Source: Liolophura sinensis (Eukaryota > Mollusca > Polyplacophora > Chitonida > Chitonidae). Taken from it: a DNA stretch of 64,000 bases. The number at the start of each line of letters is the position of its first letter. The first letter of the stretch is position 1. Of this stretch, positions 52,801 through 56,600 are shown piece after piece. The stretch covers positions 10,104,281 through 10,168,280 of the forward strand of contig NC_088301.1 in assembly GCF_032854445.1 (NCBI RefSeq). The letters run 5' to 3'. The notes beneath the pieces are model-generated. The model did no database searches. It was not told the origin of the DNA and saw nothing but the letters and a program-made list of their open reading frames with translations. The position numbers and the translations under genes were made by a program.

Positions 52801-55171
52801 TGTGGTTCATGGCAGGCCCATTGTTGGTACTTGTATACCGTGTGGGTCATGGCAGGCCCAGTGGGTGGTACTGGTAAACCCAGTGTGGGTCTTGGCAGGC
52901 CCAGTGTTGGTACTGGTATACCATGTGGTTCAAGGCAGGCCCAGTGTTGGTACTGGTATACCCAGTGTGGGTCTTGGCAGGCCCAGTGTTGGTATTGGTA
53001 TACTGTGTAGGTCATGGCAGGCCCAGTGTTGGTACTGGTATACCCAGTGTGGGTCTTAGCAGGCCAGTGTTGGTACTGATAGACCCAGTGTAGGTCAACA
53101 GGCCCAGTGTTGGTATTGGTATCCCGTGTGGTTCATGGCAGGCCCAGTGTTGGTTCTGGTATACCTCAGTGTTGGTCTTAGCAGGCTTAGTGTTGGTACT
53201 GGTATACCCAGAGTAGGTCTTAGCAGGCCCAGTGTTGGTACTGGTATACCGTGTGGTTCATGGCAGGCCCAGTGTTGGTACTGGTAGACCAGTGTATGTC
53301 ATGGCAGGCCCAGTGTTGGTACTGGTATACCCAGTGTGGGTCTTGGCAGGCCCAGTGTTGGTACTGGTAGACCAGTGTGGGTCTTGGCAGGCCCAGTGTT
53401 GGTACTGGTATACCGTGTGGTTCATGGCAGGCCCAGTGTTGGTTCTGGTATACCTCAGTGTTGGTCCTTAGCAGGCTTAGTGTTGGTACTGGTATACCCA
53501 GTGTAGGTCATGGCAGGCCCAGTGTTGGTACTGGTATACCCAGTGTGGGTCTTGGCAGGCCCAGTGTTGGTACTGGTATACCCAGTGTAGGTCAACAGGC
53601 CAGTGTTGGTACTGGTATACCGTTGTGGGTTCATGGCAGGCCCAGTGTTGGTATTGGTATACCTCAGTGTAGGTCTTAGCAGGCCCAGTGTTGGTACTGG
53701 TATACTGTGTGGTTCATGGCAGGCCCAGTGTTGGTATTGGTATACCGTGTGGGTCATGGCAGGCCCAGTTTTGGTACTGGTATACCCAGTGTGGGTCTTG
53801 GCAGGCCCAGTGTTGGTACTGGTAGACCAGTGTAGATTTTAGCAGACCCAGTGTTGGTACTGGGAAGCCCAGTATCTGCAGTGCTTGATTCACTGTCATA
53901 AAAATGGTACTTGTTGTTTCAGCCTCTGATGGCAGTGGAGGGGACATTGGAGCAAGCAAGCAAACTTCAACATGTGCCTGTGTTCCCACGACAGCGGTAA
54001 TGATAGTTTGTCAGAGGAGAGTAATCAGCCGATTCTGGACGACGACCAGATGACCACGCCCCTTGACCACCCCCAGAACTCCCCCGTCGGTCATCAGGGC
54101 TAAGGTCATGCCCTTGTCAAGCACAGACAACAGCTTTCAGGATGGGGAAAAGATAGAAATGAAATCCAGGGCAACCAACTCCTCTCCTCCTAGACTGAAG
54201 CAGAAGAGAGAAAGTGGGTTTTTTTGATGACGTTAGCCCAGAGCAGCCTGGAGGTCAGTGGCAGAGTAAAAAAAAGAAGCCCCCTGACAGTGCCTACTGT
54301 AGAGGTTTGGGTTAGTCCAGTGGGCCAAGGAAGAAGCGGACACTTCAGAATCTATCACTGCATACTCCAGATTTGAACAGGAGGGTGAGGAATCTGAAAC
54401 CCAACTGTGGTCCCTCACTCAGCTCGTATGTAGTCTATGATGACATTAACAACGCTCCAAAACCTCGTCAGAAACAACCCCTGTTGAAGGCGTCCAGGAA
54501 ACAAAAGTCTGCCTTCTGCCCAACAAAACTTAAACATCCTGTAAAGAAAGCTGAGAACATGGTACTGTTGGGCAACATCAACAACAACAACATTAACAGT
54601 GATGGGAATGATGTTCAGGTAGAAGTAGAAGAGATGGAATTTGAGTCAAACCAAGAAGAACCTGTGGAAACATGCTCACTTGAAGATTTGGATGAAGATG
54701 AATCTGGTTGGGATAAGGGCTGTGTGAAAACCAAATGCCGTACGGAATGCCTGCCCCCCTTTACCCAAGTCTGATCTCCACGGAAAACAGCCTGTTATTG
54801 TGCCTTACGTTCAGATTTCTGTTCAAGGTCACATTGAAGGTCGTGGTTCTCAGCCAGCTGTTCGAATCCCTGAATATGTGAGTGCCACCCCGGGAGTCTG
54901 GTGTACTGTGCCAGGAGCGGTCAGACGGGATGCTGAAGAAACATCCCAAAAAGTTCCCCAGTCAGGTGGCTATGTTTCACACCAACAAATCTCCAACCTG
55001 GCAAATTCCCAGGGGATAGTAGCACCCTATTTAAACACGATCAGTCCGTCTGCTAACAATATGAGTTGGAGGGATTCGTAAGAAAGTCATGAAGAACTGA
55101 TTGTTGATATGATTGACAGTTTCAACCTCTCTGATGAAAGCGATCATGTGAAACTTTTCCTTGGCCAGTAG
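13726..55171 (+). CDS. gp130-like type I cytokine receptor gene (joined from exons listed below)
   Basis: Joining 13726-13810, 16773-17048, 18133-18265, 18460-18489, 30140-30324 (or 23451-23623), 31781-31938, 32819-32981, 35033-35121, 35943-36180, 36328-36485, 37585-37747, 38790-38948, 39659-39814, 44931-45003, 48303-48354 and 49143-49244 gives 2220 bases, 740 codons without a stop, then the last exon from 53923. Approximate residues: signal peptide 1-28, Ig-like 29-120, CHR domain 1 121-236, CHR domain 2 237-343, FN3 domains 344-452, 453-559 and 560-664, membrane helix 665-689, cytoplasmic tail from 690. The ectodomain has at least 13 N-glycosylation sequons. By family knowledge such receptors bind four-helix cytokines at the cell surface and signal through JAK/STAT. 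The order Ig-CHR-3xFN3-TM is that of gp130/IL6ST. I infer a gp130-like receptor; orthology to one vertebrate gene is not claimed. The tail reading frame is broken, so the mature C-terminus is uncertain. Confidence 0.9.
15045..15165 (+). repeat. SINE fragment, body only
   Basis: The segment carries the words AGCAACCTGCGGATGG, CCACCATAATG and ATATAAGTGAAAT in the same order as the full-length SINE at 47970-48247. The tRNA-like head is missing and the body is diverged. Confidence 0.7.
15261..16000. mobile_element. 740-base foldback (long inverted-repeat) element
   Basis: Left arm (about 15261-15520) and right arm (about 15738-16000) are diverged reverse complements over about 260 bases, with a spacer of about 220 bases. 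Outer ends are GAATGTAACT (15261) and AGTTACATTC (ending 16000). Inner matches include the stretch around TTTTGGTTCTG...CAGGTTA...TTATGGGGACCA on the right, and its complement on the left near 15391-15455. There is no transposase ORF, so it is best described as a non-autonomous foldback or MITE-like element. The ORFs at 15455 and 15896 are made of its arms. Confidence 0.75.
16773..17048 (+). CDS. Coding exon 2: Ig-like domain
   Basis: Acceptor CTTGACTTCCAG ends at 16772 and donor GTGAGT starts at 17049; entry and exit are both phase 1. The 92 residues form one Ig-like domain. The B-strand cysteine is in GETLRLNCSL and the F-strand cysteine in EQHGMYHCYKN, which matches the D-x-G-x-Y-x-C Ig pattern with one substitution. 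Sequons NCS, NES and NVS are present. Position just after the signal peptide and before a cytokine-receptor homology region is the gp130/G-CSFR/LIFR layout. A single exon codes the whole domain, so it could shuffle as a unit. Confidence 0.9.
17049..18132 (+). other. Intron between Ig and CHR exons
   Basis: It holds dispersed invertebrate-type repeat sequence (about 17060-17480) and a second repeat near 17560-17900. Part of the latter (17640-17900) resembles 29520-29740. No exon seen. Confidence 0.55.
18133..18265 (+). CDS. Coding exon 3: first half of CHR domain 1
   Basis: It enters in phase 1 (T+AC gives Tyr) and leaves in phase 2 at GG|GTAAG. It encodes PPRKPRNIMCVSESLENMTC followed by TWDPV: C-X9-C-x-W, the first disulfide signature of class I cytokine receptors, preceded by the proline-rich A strand. 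NWTLYYKIG follows as the C strand. Sequons NMT and NWT. This exon most firmly identifies the gene as a type I cytokine receptor. Confidence 0.93.
18460..18489 (+). CDS. Coding exon 4: 30-base micro-exon
   Basis: A strong acceptor (TTGTTCTTTTAG, ending 18459) and donor GTAAAA (18490) bracket 30 bases read as G-IEKKLEIEG-R, with phase 2 on both sides. It sits in the loop between the C strand and the second disulfide of CHR domain 1. Because length is a multiple of three and both borders share phase, the flanking exons would still join in frame if it were skipped. It is short, so it rests on splice-site quality and phase agreement only. Confidence 0.65.
18490..23450 (+). other. Intron before the alternative CHR exons
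   Basis: 18490-21480 is AT-rich with no recognisable exon or element beyond short dispersed-repeat traces (for instance 19340-19480). 21480-23450 is the 33-base minisatellite listed separately, which runs right up to the acceptor of exon 5a. Confidence 0.6.
21480..23450. repeat. Minisatellite, about 32-34 base unit
   Basis: Units of the form CTTTATTGGACCTTTGG + TGTCTGATAGCA repeat with much divergence from 21480 to about 22350. The array then grades into units with TTGTCTGATAACATTG + TCTTTACTGAATCA, which are nearly perfect 33-mers at 22990-23270. The last degenerate unit ends in the acceptor of the candidate exon 5a at 23450. Open frames at 22967 and 22983 are by-products of the 33-base period. 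Confidence 0.9.
23451..23623 (+). CDS. Coding exon 5a: alternative second half of CHR domain 1 (candidate)
   Basis: Acceptor TACTATCCCTCCAG ends at 23450 and the GTAACA donor starts at 23624. Phase 2 entry (AG+T, Ser) and phase 1 exit are the same as for exon 5b. The 57 open residues include RCPVPANFSCSWE (C-X7-C-x-W) and the F/G strand AFYFVKVVAQNDIDTASSS. These align with YACHNPQKAMACKW and GYFYLIWVNASNVLGSTSSD of exon 5b, and with the equivalent strand of vertebrate gp130. I infer a duplicated exon used in place of 5b. It could be a decayed copy: there is no transcript evidence here, and the donor is weaker than most in this gene. Confidence 0.7.
23751..23895 (-). repeat. SINE fragment (minus)
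   Basis: It starts with TTATTTATTTG and continues through GAATATTTCACATATA, GAAACCAGGCAGAGCCTGGG, CGACCATCCACAGGTACCTG and CAGACAATTCCCAC, the reverse complement of the SINE body. The tRNA-like head is absent. Confidence 0.8.
24075..24272 (+). repeat. SINE fragment (plus)
   Basis: It begins within the B box (GAGTTCAAGTCTCATGCT) and runs through the conserved body (CGTGGGAAGGTCTGCCAGCA) to CGGCGTAAAACACCAATCAA and an ATAAATAAATAA tail. 5' truncated. Confidence 0.85.
25203..25246. repeat. Three-copy 14-base repeat
   Basis: GTGTATTAATTAAT occurs three times in a row, with the last copy incomplete. Confidence 0.8.
26230..26430 (+). repeat. Dispersed AT-rich repeat, copy 2
   Basis: TTCAAGCATATTTTGAAGGC, ATTCTGTGT and TGTCTCCAAA occur in the same order as at 36950-37065 (TTCAAGAATATTCTGAAGGC, ATTCTGTGT, TGTCTCCAAA). 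Confidence 0.6.
27802..28602. repeat. Direct repeat of about 46 bases flanking the 64-base array
   Basis: The sequence from ATACATTTGTAGATCATTTT through TTATCATTAAA is found just before the array (from 27802) and again just after it (from about 28556), with almost no change. Confidence 0.8.
27880..28530. repeat. Minisatellite, 64-base unit, about 10 copies
   Basis: The unit includes CCAAGTGAGCAAAATCATGC, ACATTTTAATTTTTGTGATG and TTGCATAAACGAGATATCAC. The same word starts at 27911 and 27975, giving 64. One more unit sits alone at 28679-28733. The ORFs on both strands here are products of the array. Confidence 0.92.
29266..29402 (-). repeat. Degenerate SINE fragment (minus)
   Basis: A (TTAT)n run at the start, then CCAAGAATAGTTGACTCCTA, GGCGACCAGCATTATCATGG and TTTGCTGACAGACCTCTCCT, matching the reverse complement of the SINE body with many changes. 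Confidence 0.65.
29520..29740 (+). repeat. Segment similar to 17640-17900
   Basis: GAACTATTTA, then TTAGAAACAAAGGTTGAGAC, GTGACC(A)GCGTGACCTTGGCATT and GCAGTGATGTAAAGTGAATG match the sequence at 17640-17900 in order. It could be a dispersed repeat or the trace of a local duplication; it precedes exon 5b as its partner precedes exon 3. Confidence 0.5.
30140..30324 (+). CDS. Coding exon 5b: second half of CHR domain 1
   Basis: Acceptor CTCCCCTTCAG ends at 30139 and donor GTAGGC starts at 30325; entry phase 2 (AG+C, Ser), exit phase 1. The 61 residues carry the second disulfide pair (YACHNPQKAMACKW, C-X8-C) and the E-F-G strands GYFYLIWVNASNVLGSTSSD. This corresponds to the region in gp130 that precedes its V-K-P linker. 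The next exon begins with that linker (VKLRP). Sequon NAS. If both 5a and 5b were joined, or both skipped, the frame downstream would be lost. Confidence 0.9.
30325..31780 (+). other. Intron between exons 5b and 6
   Basis: Mostly the 26-base minisatellite (30497-31115), then a small degenerate repeat with GCAAGCTAGCC units (31425-31505). Nothing coding. Confidence 0.6.
30497..31115. repeat. Minisatellite, 26-base unit, about 23 copies
   Basis: The unit is CAGAACACTGCAGACTTAGG + TTATCA, with variants CTAGAGACTTAGGTCATCA alternating in the right half. Confidence 0.92.
31781..31938 (+). CDS. Coding exon 6: first half of CHR domain 2
   Basis: Phase 1 entry (G+TG, Val), phase 0 exit before GTGAGT. 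It begins VKLRPVVEVSVSAV, the inter-domain linker and A strand, then SVHVNWTM (B strand with the FN3 tryptophan) and LKLIYNISLTCTEC (C strand). Sequons NKS, NWT and NIS. It pairs with exon 7 to form the membrane-proximal half of the cytokine-binding module. Confidence 0.92.
31939..32818 (+). other. Intron between exons 6 and 7
   Basis: 32040-32400 is a common invertebrate-type dispersed repeat with two internally related halves (TTTTGAT..AAACTTTGT, CAGAGTTAT..CCTTTAA..TA). A short TA run lies near 32610. No exon. Confidence 0.55.
32819..32981 (+). CDS. Coding exon 7: second half of CHR domain 2, WSEPS motif
   Basis: Acceptor TACTGTTGCAG, phase 0 entry; exit phase 1 before GTGAGT. It encodes VNDLEPYTEYRVSVRVKTKT (E-F strands, with the usual L-x-P-x-T-x-Y) and GGYWSEPSEP on the G strand. 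WSEPS stands where WSxWS is found in class I receptors: both serines and the first tryptophan are kept, and the second tryptophan is proline. The overall fit to gp130 domain 3 is good. Confidence 0.92.
32982..35032 (+). other. Intron between exons 7 and 8
   Basis: Contains a minus-strand SINE (33218-33415). The rest is unique-looking AT-rich DNA with short ORFs without domain sense. Confidence 0.55.
33218..33415 (-). repeat. SINE copy with internal deletion (minus)
   Basis: TTATTTGATGGGTGTTTTAC, CGACGGCCAGCATTGTGGTG, TTTTGCTGGCAGAC, then a jump to TATGAGCTGGACTTGAACTC and the tRNA-like head (TGGTGAGAGGCTCCTGGGTC). Part of the body around CTTCCCACGTACG is missing. Confidence 0.8.
35033..35121 (+). 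CDS. Coding exon 8: first part of third membrane-side FN3 domain
   Basis: Acceptor CCTTTTCTTCAG ends 35032 and donor GTAAGC starts at 35122; entry phase 1 (G+TT, Val), exit phase 0. The short exon encodes VPRGSPSLTNASFTEFHSSS and GRQLTVYWQ, the A-B strands with the FN3 tryptophan. Sequon NAS. It forms one FN3 domain with exon 9. Confidence 0.88.
35122..35942 (+). other. Intron between exons 8 and 9
   Basis: Holds the chimeric SINE at 35290-35452. Otherwise AT-rich, without further structure. Confidence 0.55.
35290..35452. repeat. Rearranged SINE: body and tRNA-like head in opposite orientation
   Basis: A plus-strand body (CCTCCCACCATAATGCTGGC, TATAAGTGAAATATTCTTGA) is followed at 35400-35452 by a tRNA-like head on the minus strand (GTGGCTGAATGGTTAGAGCG, GCCTCAAGGTCAGGAGACC). 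The head also differs from that of the other SINE copies. Confidence 0.65.
35943..36180 (+). CDS. Coding exon 9: rest of the same FN3 domain
   Basis: Acceptor TTCTATTGTTCAG, phase 0 entry; exit phase 1 before GTATGT. It encodes GGEITEYLVNVTPPTSG (C strand), LNLEDGKQYEVRVAALTKHG (E-F strands, the L-x(4-5)-Y-x-V-x-V-x-A FN3 pattern) and YGPYSQPLIIPPES on the G strand. Sequon NVT. Together with exon 8 it gives about 109 residues, a normal FN3 length with a long C-C' loop. Confidence 0.9.
36328..36485 (+). CDS. Coding exon 10: first half of the next FN3 domain
   Basis: Acceptor GTTTACCACAG, phase 1 entry (G+TT, Val); phase 0 exit at ACG|GTAGGA. It encodes VTPGVTMVTSEANSSLGFVS then WDKPGG and the C strand ATKFLIHYCQGH. 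Sequon NSS. The intron before it is only 147 bases, the shortest in the gene. Confidence 0.88.
36830..37110 (+). repeat. Dispersed AT-rich repeat, copy 3
   Basis: TTCAAGAATATTCTGAAGGC, ATTCTGTGT, GAAGCCCTGAAAAC, TGTCTCCAAAGTGGAATTAA and CTCTTTCATATG are shared, in order or as complements, with the copies at 26230, 47730 and 6840. Confidence 0.6.
37325..37402 (+). repeat. Degenerate SINE body
   Basis: CCTCCATAATGCTAGCTGGC, TTGTAAGTGAAATATTTCTG and AGTAAAACATCA follow the SINE body order. Confidence 0.6.
37585..37747 (+). CDS. Coding exon 11: second half of the same FN3 domain
   Basis: Acceptor TTATTGTTGTAG, phase 0 entry; exit phase 1 before GTAAGT. It encodes YSWLDVDGNQTSATVVMPEH, YVIGVSMETEVGNSGIVWS and PCMFKIQG. 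The F strand has Y-V-I-G-V-S-M, the usual alternation. Sequon NQT. No tyrosine-corner leucine is obvious, so the domain is divergent, but phase and position are as expected. Confidence 0.87.
37748..38789 (+). other. Intron between exons 11 and 12
   Basis: No repeat or exon recognised. The ORFs on both strands look random. Confidence 0.5.
38790..38948 (+). CDS. Coding exon 12: first half of the membrane-proximal FN3 domain
   Basis: Acceptor GTGTGTTCACAG, phase 1 entry (A+TA, Ile); exit phase 1 before GTAAGT. It encodes PGKLQKIKVEAREFTSVTLT then WFPL and the C strand VKVWSYEVSICEEVEERCTC. Four cysteines are present. Unlike the other FN3 pairs its internal border is phase 1, not phase 0. Confidence 0.88.
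38949..39658 (+). other. Intron between exons 12 and 13, with degenerate minisatellite
   Basis: About 39050-39350 has loose 25-32 base repeats of GTGTGGTGATTTGTGATTGA + TAGGTGAATGG. The 146-residue minus-strand ORF there, rich in SITNHHT runs, is a repeat artefact. Confidence 0.7.
39659..39814 (+). CDS. Coding exon 13: second half of the membrane-proximal FN3 domain
   Basis: Acceptor TCCCTGTGCAG, phase 1 entry (G+GC, Gly); exit phase 1 before GTGGGT. It encodes VERLRSGQAYSLCVRALGVN and GPGAWSTAVRVTTDIP. The E-F pattern L-x-S-G-x-x-Y-x-L-x-V-R-A is typical FN3, and the G strand has GAWSTA, echoing a WS motif. This is the last extracellular exon. Confidence 0.92.
40063..44105. repeat. Minisatellite, 50-base unit, about 80 copies
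   Basis: The unit contains GACGACTTGTTGGGATTCCC, CCAGAGGCGACCTG and TTGGTATTGTCACAAT. It fills most of the 5.1 kb intron before the membrane exon. Some units are 49 bases (one base lost in TTGGGTTCCCCC). Long blocks are duplicated inside it, for instance 40993-41386 and 42391-42784 (offset 1398). All ORFs inside are repeat artefacts. Confidence 0.95.
44931..45003 (+). CDS. Coding exon 14: transmembrane helix
   Basis: Acceptor TTGTCTGTTTCAG ends 44930; entry phase 1 (G+CT, Ala). It exits phase 2 at GG|GTAAGG (donor at 45004). The encoded segment is APWGVILGCSLAGIFLAVMI then LIWLG: one hydrophobic helix of about 21 residues. A single separate exon for the membrane helix is usual in this receptor family. 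It is isolated from its neighbours by introns of 5.1 and 3.3 kb that are filled by minisatellites. Confidence 0.92.
45233..45408 (-). repeat. SINE fragment (minus)
   Basis: TTTATTTATTTGATTGTTG, CTCAAGAATATTTCATGTAT, GATGGCGGCCAGCATTATGG, AACCGGGCACAGCCC, GGTTGCTGGCAGACCGTCCC and ATGAGCTGGACTTGAACTCA follow the reversed SINE body to its B box; the rest of the head is missing. Confidence 0.85.
45600..47490. repeat. Minisatellite, 76-base unit, about 24 copies
   Basis: The unit contains GATGACAGTATAGTGTTTGC, ATAAAAAGTTAGGGTGTGAT and GACAGCCTAGCGTTCATG. The same word starts at 45751 and 45827, giving 76. Variants GCGTTCATGTTAAAA, GCATTCACTTGAAAA and GGGTTCATG occur in repeated runs, which shows block duplication. 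No ORFs. Confidence 0.95.
47730..47920 (-). repeat. Dispersed AT-rich repeat, copy 4
   Basis: CATATGAAAGAGTAACATTC, GGTTGGATTGGCCAGTTTCA and TTCTGAATATGCTTAAATAA match copy 1 directly and copies 2 and 3 as reverse complement. Confidence 0.55.
47958..48259 (+). mobile_element. Full-length tRNA-derived SINE with target-site duplication
   Basis: Head: GGCCTCCGTGGCTCAGTTAG (A box) and GTGAGTTCAAGTCC (B box). Body: GGCCGTACGTGGGAAGGTCT, GCCAGCAACCTGCGGATGGT, CCACCCACCATAATGCTGGC, GAGTACAGCGTAAAACACCA. The tail is AAATAAATA-rich. The element is flanked by AATGTGCATAGA (47958-47969) and AATGTGTATAGA (48248-48259), a 12-base duplication with one change. It ends about 40 bases before exon 15. Family name not assigned. 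Confidence 0.9.
48303..48354 (+). CDS. Coding exon 15: juxtamembrane, Box1-like
   Basis: Acceptor TCGTCTGTTTGCAG, phase 2 entry (GG+A, Gly); phase 0 exit before GTGAGT. It encodes IHRYLMTPVVDSFDIPK. It begins a few residues after the helix, where Box1 (proline-rich, JAK-binding) lies in gp130-family receptors. Two prolines and hydrophobic residues are present, but not a clean P-x-P. I therefore call it Box1-like. The exon lies 51 bases after the full-length SINE and its repeated insertion-site copy. Confidence 0.85.
48355..49142 (+). other. Intron between exons 15 and 16
   Basis: Contains the second copy (about 48800-48950) of the dispersed repeat described at 8860-9150. No exon. Confidence 0.5.
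49143..49244 (+). CDS. Coding exon 16: acidic cytoplasmic segment
   Basis: Acceptor GTCTGTTCTAG ends at 49142 and donor GTATAA starts at 49245; both borders are phase 0. The 34 residues read AVNLDVYDQSGTKEEEENGS then RGDNFYALVQGEQE. It is acidic, with two tyrosines (VYDQ and FYAL). VYDQ is Y-D-Q and not Y-x-x-Q. Position corresponds to the Box1-Box2 region, but I see no clear Box2. Confidence 0.85.
49935..50640. repeat. Minisatellite, 127-base unit
   Basis: Unit words: CCCAGTGTCAGTACTGGCCA, GCCCATCATGTGTATTTGTC, GGCCCATTGTCTGTACTTGT, CAGTTATAGACGTCCCATCA. Near-identical copies start at 50219, 50346 and 50473. Four to five full units. ORFs on both strands are artefacts. Confidence 0.93.
50650..53880. 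repeat. Minisatellite, about 42-base unit, over 70 copies
   Basis: Unit words: GGCAGGCCCAGTGTTGGTAC, TGGTATACCCAGTGTGGGTC and TT, with common short variants. Blocks are duplicated: the same run of units begins at 51171 and 51704 (offset 533). The many ORFs up to 230 codons on both strands are artefacts of its composition. It lies 43 bases before the acceptor of exon 17. Confidence 0.95.
53923..55171 (+). CDS. Coding exon 17: cytoplasmic tail, reading frame broken
   Basis: An acceptor TTGTTGTTTCAG ends at 53922. From phase 0 the frame gives PLMAVEGTLEQASKLQHVPV and five more residues, then TAA at 53998-54000 (receptor of 765 residues). However, tail-like sequence continues through shifting frames. 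One frame holds SHDSGNDSLSEES and stops at 54101. The next, from about 54087, stops at 54225 just after a T7 run. The third runs 54226-54774 (SYVVYDDI and acidic runs), with a TAG at 54313. The fourth starts after the C6 run at 54754 (PYVQISVQG, GGYVSHQQ, PYLNTI) with TAA at 55079 and a further 29 in-frame residues to TAG at 55169. Each switch is +1. Either the assembly has homopolymer errors, or the tail is decaying in place. Confidence 0.75.
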
Positions 55172-56600
55172 AACGATACTGTGTTTTTATATACATGTAT
55201 ATGTGATGTAAATTTTGTCATTTGAGGAGATGATTTTGAGAATCCAAAAACTTCGTCTGTACAGCAGGAGATTTTTCAGCCTAAGTTTTTTTCGAAAGTC
55301 AGGATGTGTGAGTATTGAATGGAACACGTTGAATGAAAAGTATTGGGAACTGTTTGAATCGGCAAATGAAGACAAGAGCCTGAACAAAAGAACAGTGTTG
55401 ATGTTGAGACAGAGGGTCTGAATCGCTGAACAACACTGCTCTTGTGTCTGTGAGAAAACATTTATTTGTACTTTAAGAGGGGATTTACCATTGTTGCTTA
55501 TCACCTTGTTGCAAGGAGAGTTTTATTTTGATATTCAAGGCCAGTTATTGTACTTATATTTTTTATTGATAAAAATGAAGTCAGGTTAGACCACCATAGT
55601 AGACCTACGCTATCATGCTCTGTGTTAGTTTTGCTTTGGTTTTTATTGTTACCTCTTTCCTAATCCCGCACCCTCCGCCCCCGTGACATGTGTAGTCAAA
55701 AGACGGACAGTACAATATTTATACCCCTTTTTTTATTTTATTTTTATCATTAAGGATCAGGAAGTTTTGTTTATAGAGGAATTAAATTGACGAATCTACC
55801 TGTAGAAATGACAGCAATGCTGTTTTAATATGTTCAGGTAAATGTGGCACTGTTCATTTATAAATGGATACACATATTTAGCCTTATCACCTGAGAGTTT
55901 GTGGTGATGAGAAATTGTTAAACATACATGTCTGTCTATGTTTATAAATATATATTTATATATACAGATCACTTTATCAAGTGTAATATAAAACTGAAAA
56001 CTGTCATGAACATCTTGATACCTATTGACAGGCATGACAGGTATGTATACATTCGACATATTTTTATGACATGAGCACTGTAAGTAATGTTTTCTGATTG
56101 TATGTTTCTTAACATATATATTTGTATATTTAGACAAAGTGGAATATCGGTTGTCCTAACAAATAATACGCAATGATAATCATATATTCTAGTTTTCGCC
56201 CTTAAATTCTGTAATATTCTTTGTCCTTATAATTGTAATGCTCATTCTGTTACAAGTTGCCGCTTGTATTACAGAAGGAGGATAAACTGAATTAAGATAA
56301 AATCATACATGTACTTCACATAAACCTGGAATGTTTTATATGGTTAGTGTATGTATATAAAAACAAGTTGCTTTATGTTCTCATTGTTATAAGCAAAACA
56401 TGCTCCACTTTCGTTTAGTGAGCATTGTTTTTTTTTGTTGTTTTTTTGTTTAATTTTAAAAGTGATCGTGAAGAGGCCTTAAAAGTGTCACAGTGAACAA
56501 AAAATGCCATTGAAGATAAAAACCATAAAAAGAAGCAAATATTTTAAAATGTTCCAAGGACTACTTTTTGAGATTAGAATAAAAACAATATCTATTTTGT
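55172..56600 (+). other. Probable 3' UTR of the receptor
   Basis: AT-rich and without coding sense. The first AATAAA downstream of the tail is at 56578-56583, with an ATTAAA variant near 55783. If transcription ends there, the 3' UTR is about 1.4 kb. ORFs here on either strand look like chance. Confidence 0.45.
56578..56583 (+). terminator. Candidate polyadenylation signal AATAAA
   Basis: First canonical AATAAA after the receptor tail, about 1.4 kb past the last stop. Chosen by position only; AT-rich DNA yields such hexamers by chance. Confidence 0.35.

Larger units (their letters stand above)
49245..53922 (+). other. Intron between exons 16 and 17
   Basis: It starts with about 400 bases of plain AT-rich sequence, an A22 run at 49642-49663, and a truncated minus-strand SINE (TTTATTTATT run, then TGCTGACAGAACTTCCCACC, 49856-49915). 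The rest, to 53880, is two minisatellites listed separately. Confidence 0.65.

Noticed and set aside
49878-53989. Long ORFs up to 230 codons rich in G-P-V-L-V and Y-Q-Y-Q-H-W runs
   Set aside because: They are translations of the 127- and 42-base minisatellites, open in several frames at once, inside an intron of the receptor.
53936-54103. Alternative acceptor at 53935 giving 55 tail codons in the DSGNDS frame
   Set aside because: GATGGCAG has no pyrimidine tract, and the acceptor at 53922 is much better. Not fully excluded, since it would keep phase 0.
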